Source: Streptomyces toxytricini
Lineage (GTDB): Bacteria; Actinomycetota; Actinomycetes; Streptomycetales; Streptomycetaceae
Reading direction: 5' to 3'
NCBI RefSeq assembly: GCF_014649915.1
Contig: NZ_BMTY01000019.1
Location: 62,001 to 126,000 of the forward strand
DNA length: 64,000 nt
Shown: positions 63,084 to 64,000 of the stretch, piece after piece
Position numbering within the stretch: position 1 is the first letter of the stretch
How the letters are laid out: the number at the start of each line of letters is the position of its first letter
The notes under the pieces: model-generated
Database searches by the model: none
Told to the model about the DNA's origin: nothing
What the model saw: only the letters and a program-made list of their open reading frames with translations
Made by a program: the position numbers and the translations under genes

Positions 63084-63839
63084 TCATGCGCGCCAGTCGA
63101 GCGGGACCCGCCGCGAGCGGTCCCAGGGCCGCTCCCACCCAGCGAAGTGGAGCATGCGGTCGATCACCCCGGCGGTGAAGCCCCAGACCAGGGCGTCGTG
63201 CACGGTGAACGCCGGGCCCAGGTGGCCGCTGGGGTGCACGGCGGTGGCGCGGTGCGCGGGGTCCGTGAGATCGGCCACGGGCACCGTGAAGACCCGGGCC
63301 GTCTCGGCGGGGTCGACGACGCCGACCGGGCTGGGCTCGCGCCACCAGCCGAGGACGGGCGTGACGACGAACTCGCTGACCGGGATGTAGAGGCGCGGCA
63401 GCACGCCGAAGAGCTGGACCCCGGCGGGGTCGAGCCCGGTCTCCTCCTCCGCCTCGCGCAGGGCGGCCCTCAGCGGGCCGGTGGTGTGCGGGTCGCCGTC
63501 CTCCGGGTCGAGGGCGCCGCCGGGGAACGAGGGCTGGCCCGGGTGCGAGCGCAGGCTGCCGGCGCGCTCCATCAGCAGCAGCTCCGGGCCGCGGGGGCCC
63601 TCCCCGAGGAGGATGAGGACGGCGGACTGGCGGCCGCGGCCGTCCTCGGGCGGCAGGAAGCGGCTGAGCTGGGTCGGGCGGACCGTGCGCACGGCCTCGA
63701 CGACGGGGTCGAGCCAGTCGGGCAGGCCGTCGGTGGTGACCACCGGGGCGGGCGGCAGGCCGCGAGGCCCGCCGCCCGGCCCGCCCGGTGGTGCGGCCGC
63801 CTGGGCCACGCTGCTGTCGTCCCGTGCTCCGCGCGTCAT
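63084..63839 (-). CDS. Nudix hydrolase (CoA pyrophosphatase type)
   Basis: A 251-residue Nudix protein. The box begins GQPSFPGGALDPEDGD and ends REAEEETGL, with a short insert typical of the CoA-diphosphatase (NudL/YeaB) subgroup; the REAEEETGL glutamates bind metal. It probably cleaves CoA or related nucleotides. The N-terminal 50 residues are Pro/Gly-rich. I use ATG 63839 with AGGGA six bases upstream; a TTG two codons earlier is less likely. It precedes marP by four bases in the same order as Rv3672c-Rv3671c. Confidence 0.88.
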   Translation of the reverse strand: MTRGARDDSSVAQAAAPPGGPGGGPRGLPPAPVVTTDGLPDWLDPVVEAVRTVRPTQLSRFLPPEDGRGRQSAVLILLGEGPRGPELLLMERAGSLRSHPGQPSFPGGALDPEDGDPHTTGPLRAALREAEEETGLDPAGVQLFGVLPRLYIPVSEFVVTPVLGWWREPSPVGVVDPAETARVFTVPVADLTDPAHRATAVHPSGHLGPAFTVHDALVWGFTAGVIDRMLHFAGWERPWDRSRRVPLDWRA

Positions 63840-63862
63840 GGGCAATCCCTGTTCCCTGCCGT

Positions 63863-63882
63863 CGTGCCGTGCCGTGCCGTGC
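63863..63882. repeat. Four tandem CGTGC pentamers
   Basis: A perfect 4 x 5-base repeat lies just upstream of the Nudix start. The remaining bases to 64000 hold no gene I can support. Confidence 0.85.
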
Positions 63883-64000
63883 TTGTGCCCTGCTGTGTCC
63901 CGCTGTGCCGTCTGCCGCGGCCGTCGCCGGCCCGCACCGGGGCAACGCCCCGCCGGTCCGGTTTCGTTCCTGCGCGGGCCCGCCGGGGGCGGCGGGCCCG

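Overview
The window is about 64 kb of very GC-rich actinobacterial chromosome, almost certainly Streptomyces. The indicators are GTG/TTG starts, strong third-position G/C, bldG, a TipA-like regulator, XRE/DUF397/ATP-binding regulatory genes and a Lys/Ala-tailed TopA. It is conserved core chromosome. From memory, the gene order also matches two Mycobacterium tuberculosis blocks: folE-ftsH-hpt-tilS-dacB-ppa, and topA-helicase-tad cluster-6C RNA-acs-marP. I see no prophage, transposase, CRISPR array or biosynthetic gene cluster.

Left block (1-11.2 kb): the end of a folate-cluster membrane gene, then a leftward run folE, ftsH, hpt, tilS, a DUF2342 metallopeptidase-like gene and dacB, and rightward ppa and a ThrE-type exporter, ending at a DedA gene. 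Second block (11.3-23.9 kb): a TipA-like MerR regulator with its operator-promoter, DinB, PBP2, an aldehyde dehydrogenase, an XRE + ATPase + DUF397 regulatory module, a DUF2786 gene, a tandem intergenic repeat, a PolA-type polymerase, a secreted serine hydrolase and tRNA-Thr(CGT).

Third block (24-43 kb): an S33 lipoprotein peptidase, DNA polymerase III delta', a transporter-like/dTMP-kinase/coiled-coil fusion, topA, a small membrane protein, a methyltransferase, a lipoprotein, H+-pyrophosphatase, the bldG anti-anti-sigma gene with its partner anti-sigma gene, and a DUF1998 helicase. Fourth block (42.6-50 kb): a translationally coupled tad/Flp pilus operon (ssd, tadA, tadB, tadC, pilin-like DUF4244, TadE, TadG-like), a 6C RNA, and a HAD phosphatase. 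The TadG-like gene ends in a frameshifted Pro/Ala repeat that runs antisense into the helicase gene.

Right block (50.3-64 kb): a degenerate Fic-fold protein, a CooC/MinD-type ATPase, a polysaccharide-deacetylase-like lipoprotein, a SulP-beta-carbonic-anhydrase fusion, acs with a DasR-like palindrome upstream, nhaA, then a conserved envelope/stress group (DUF1469, epoxide hydrolase, MarP protease, CoA-type Nudix).

Starts were chosen from ribosome-binding sites and family length, and many differ from the longest open frame. Many genes are separated by clear hairpin terminators, listed individually. Family assignments come from motifs read by eye; no database search was run.
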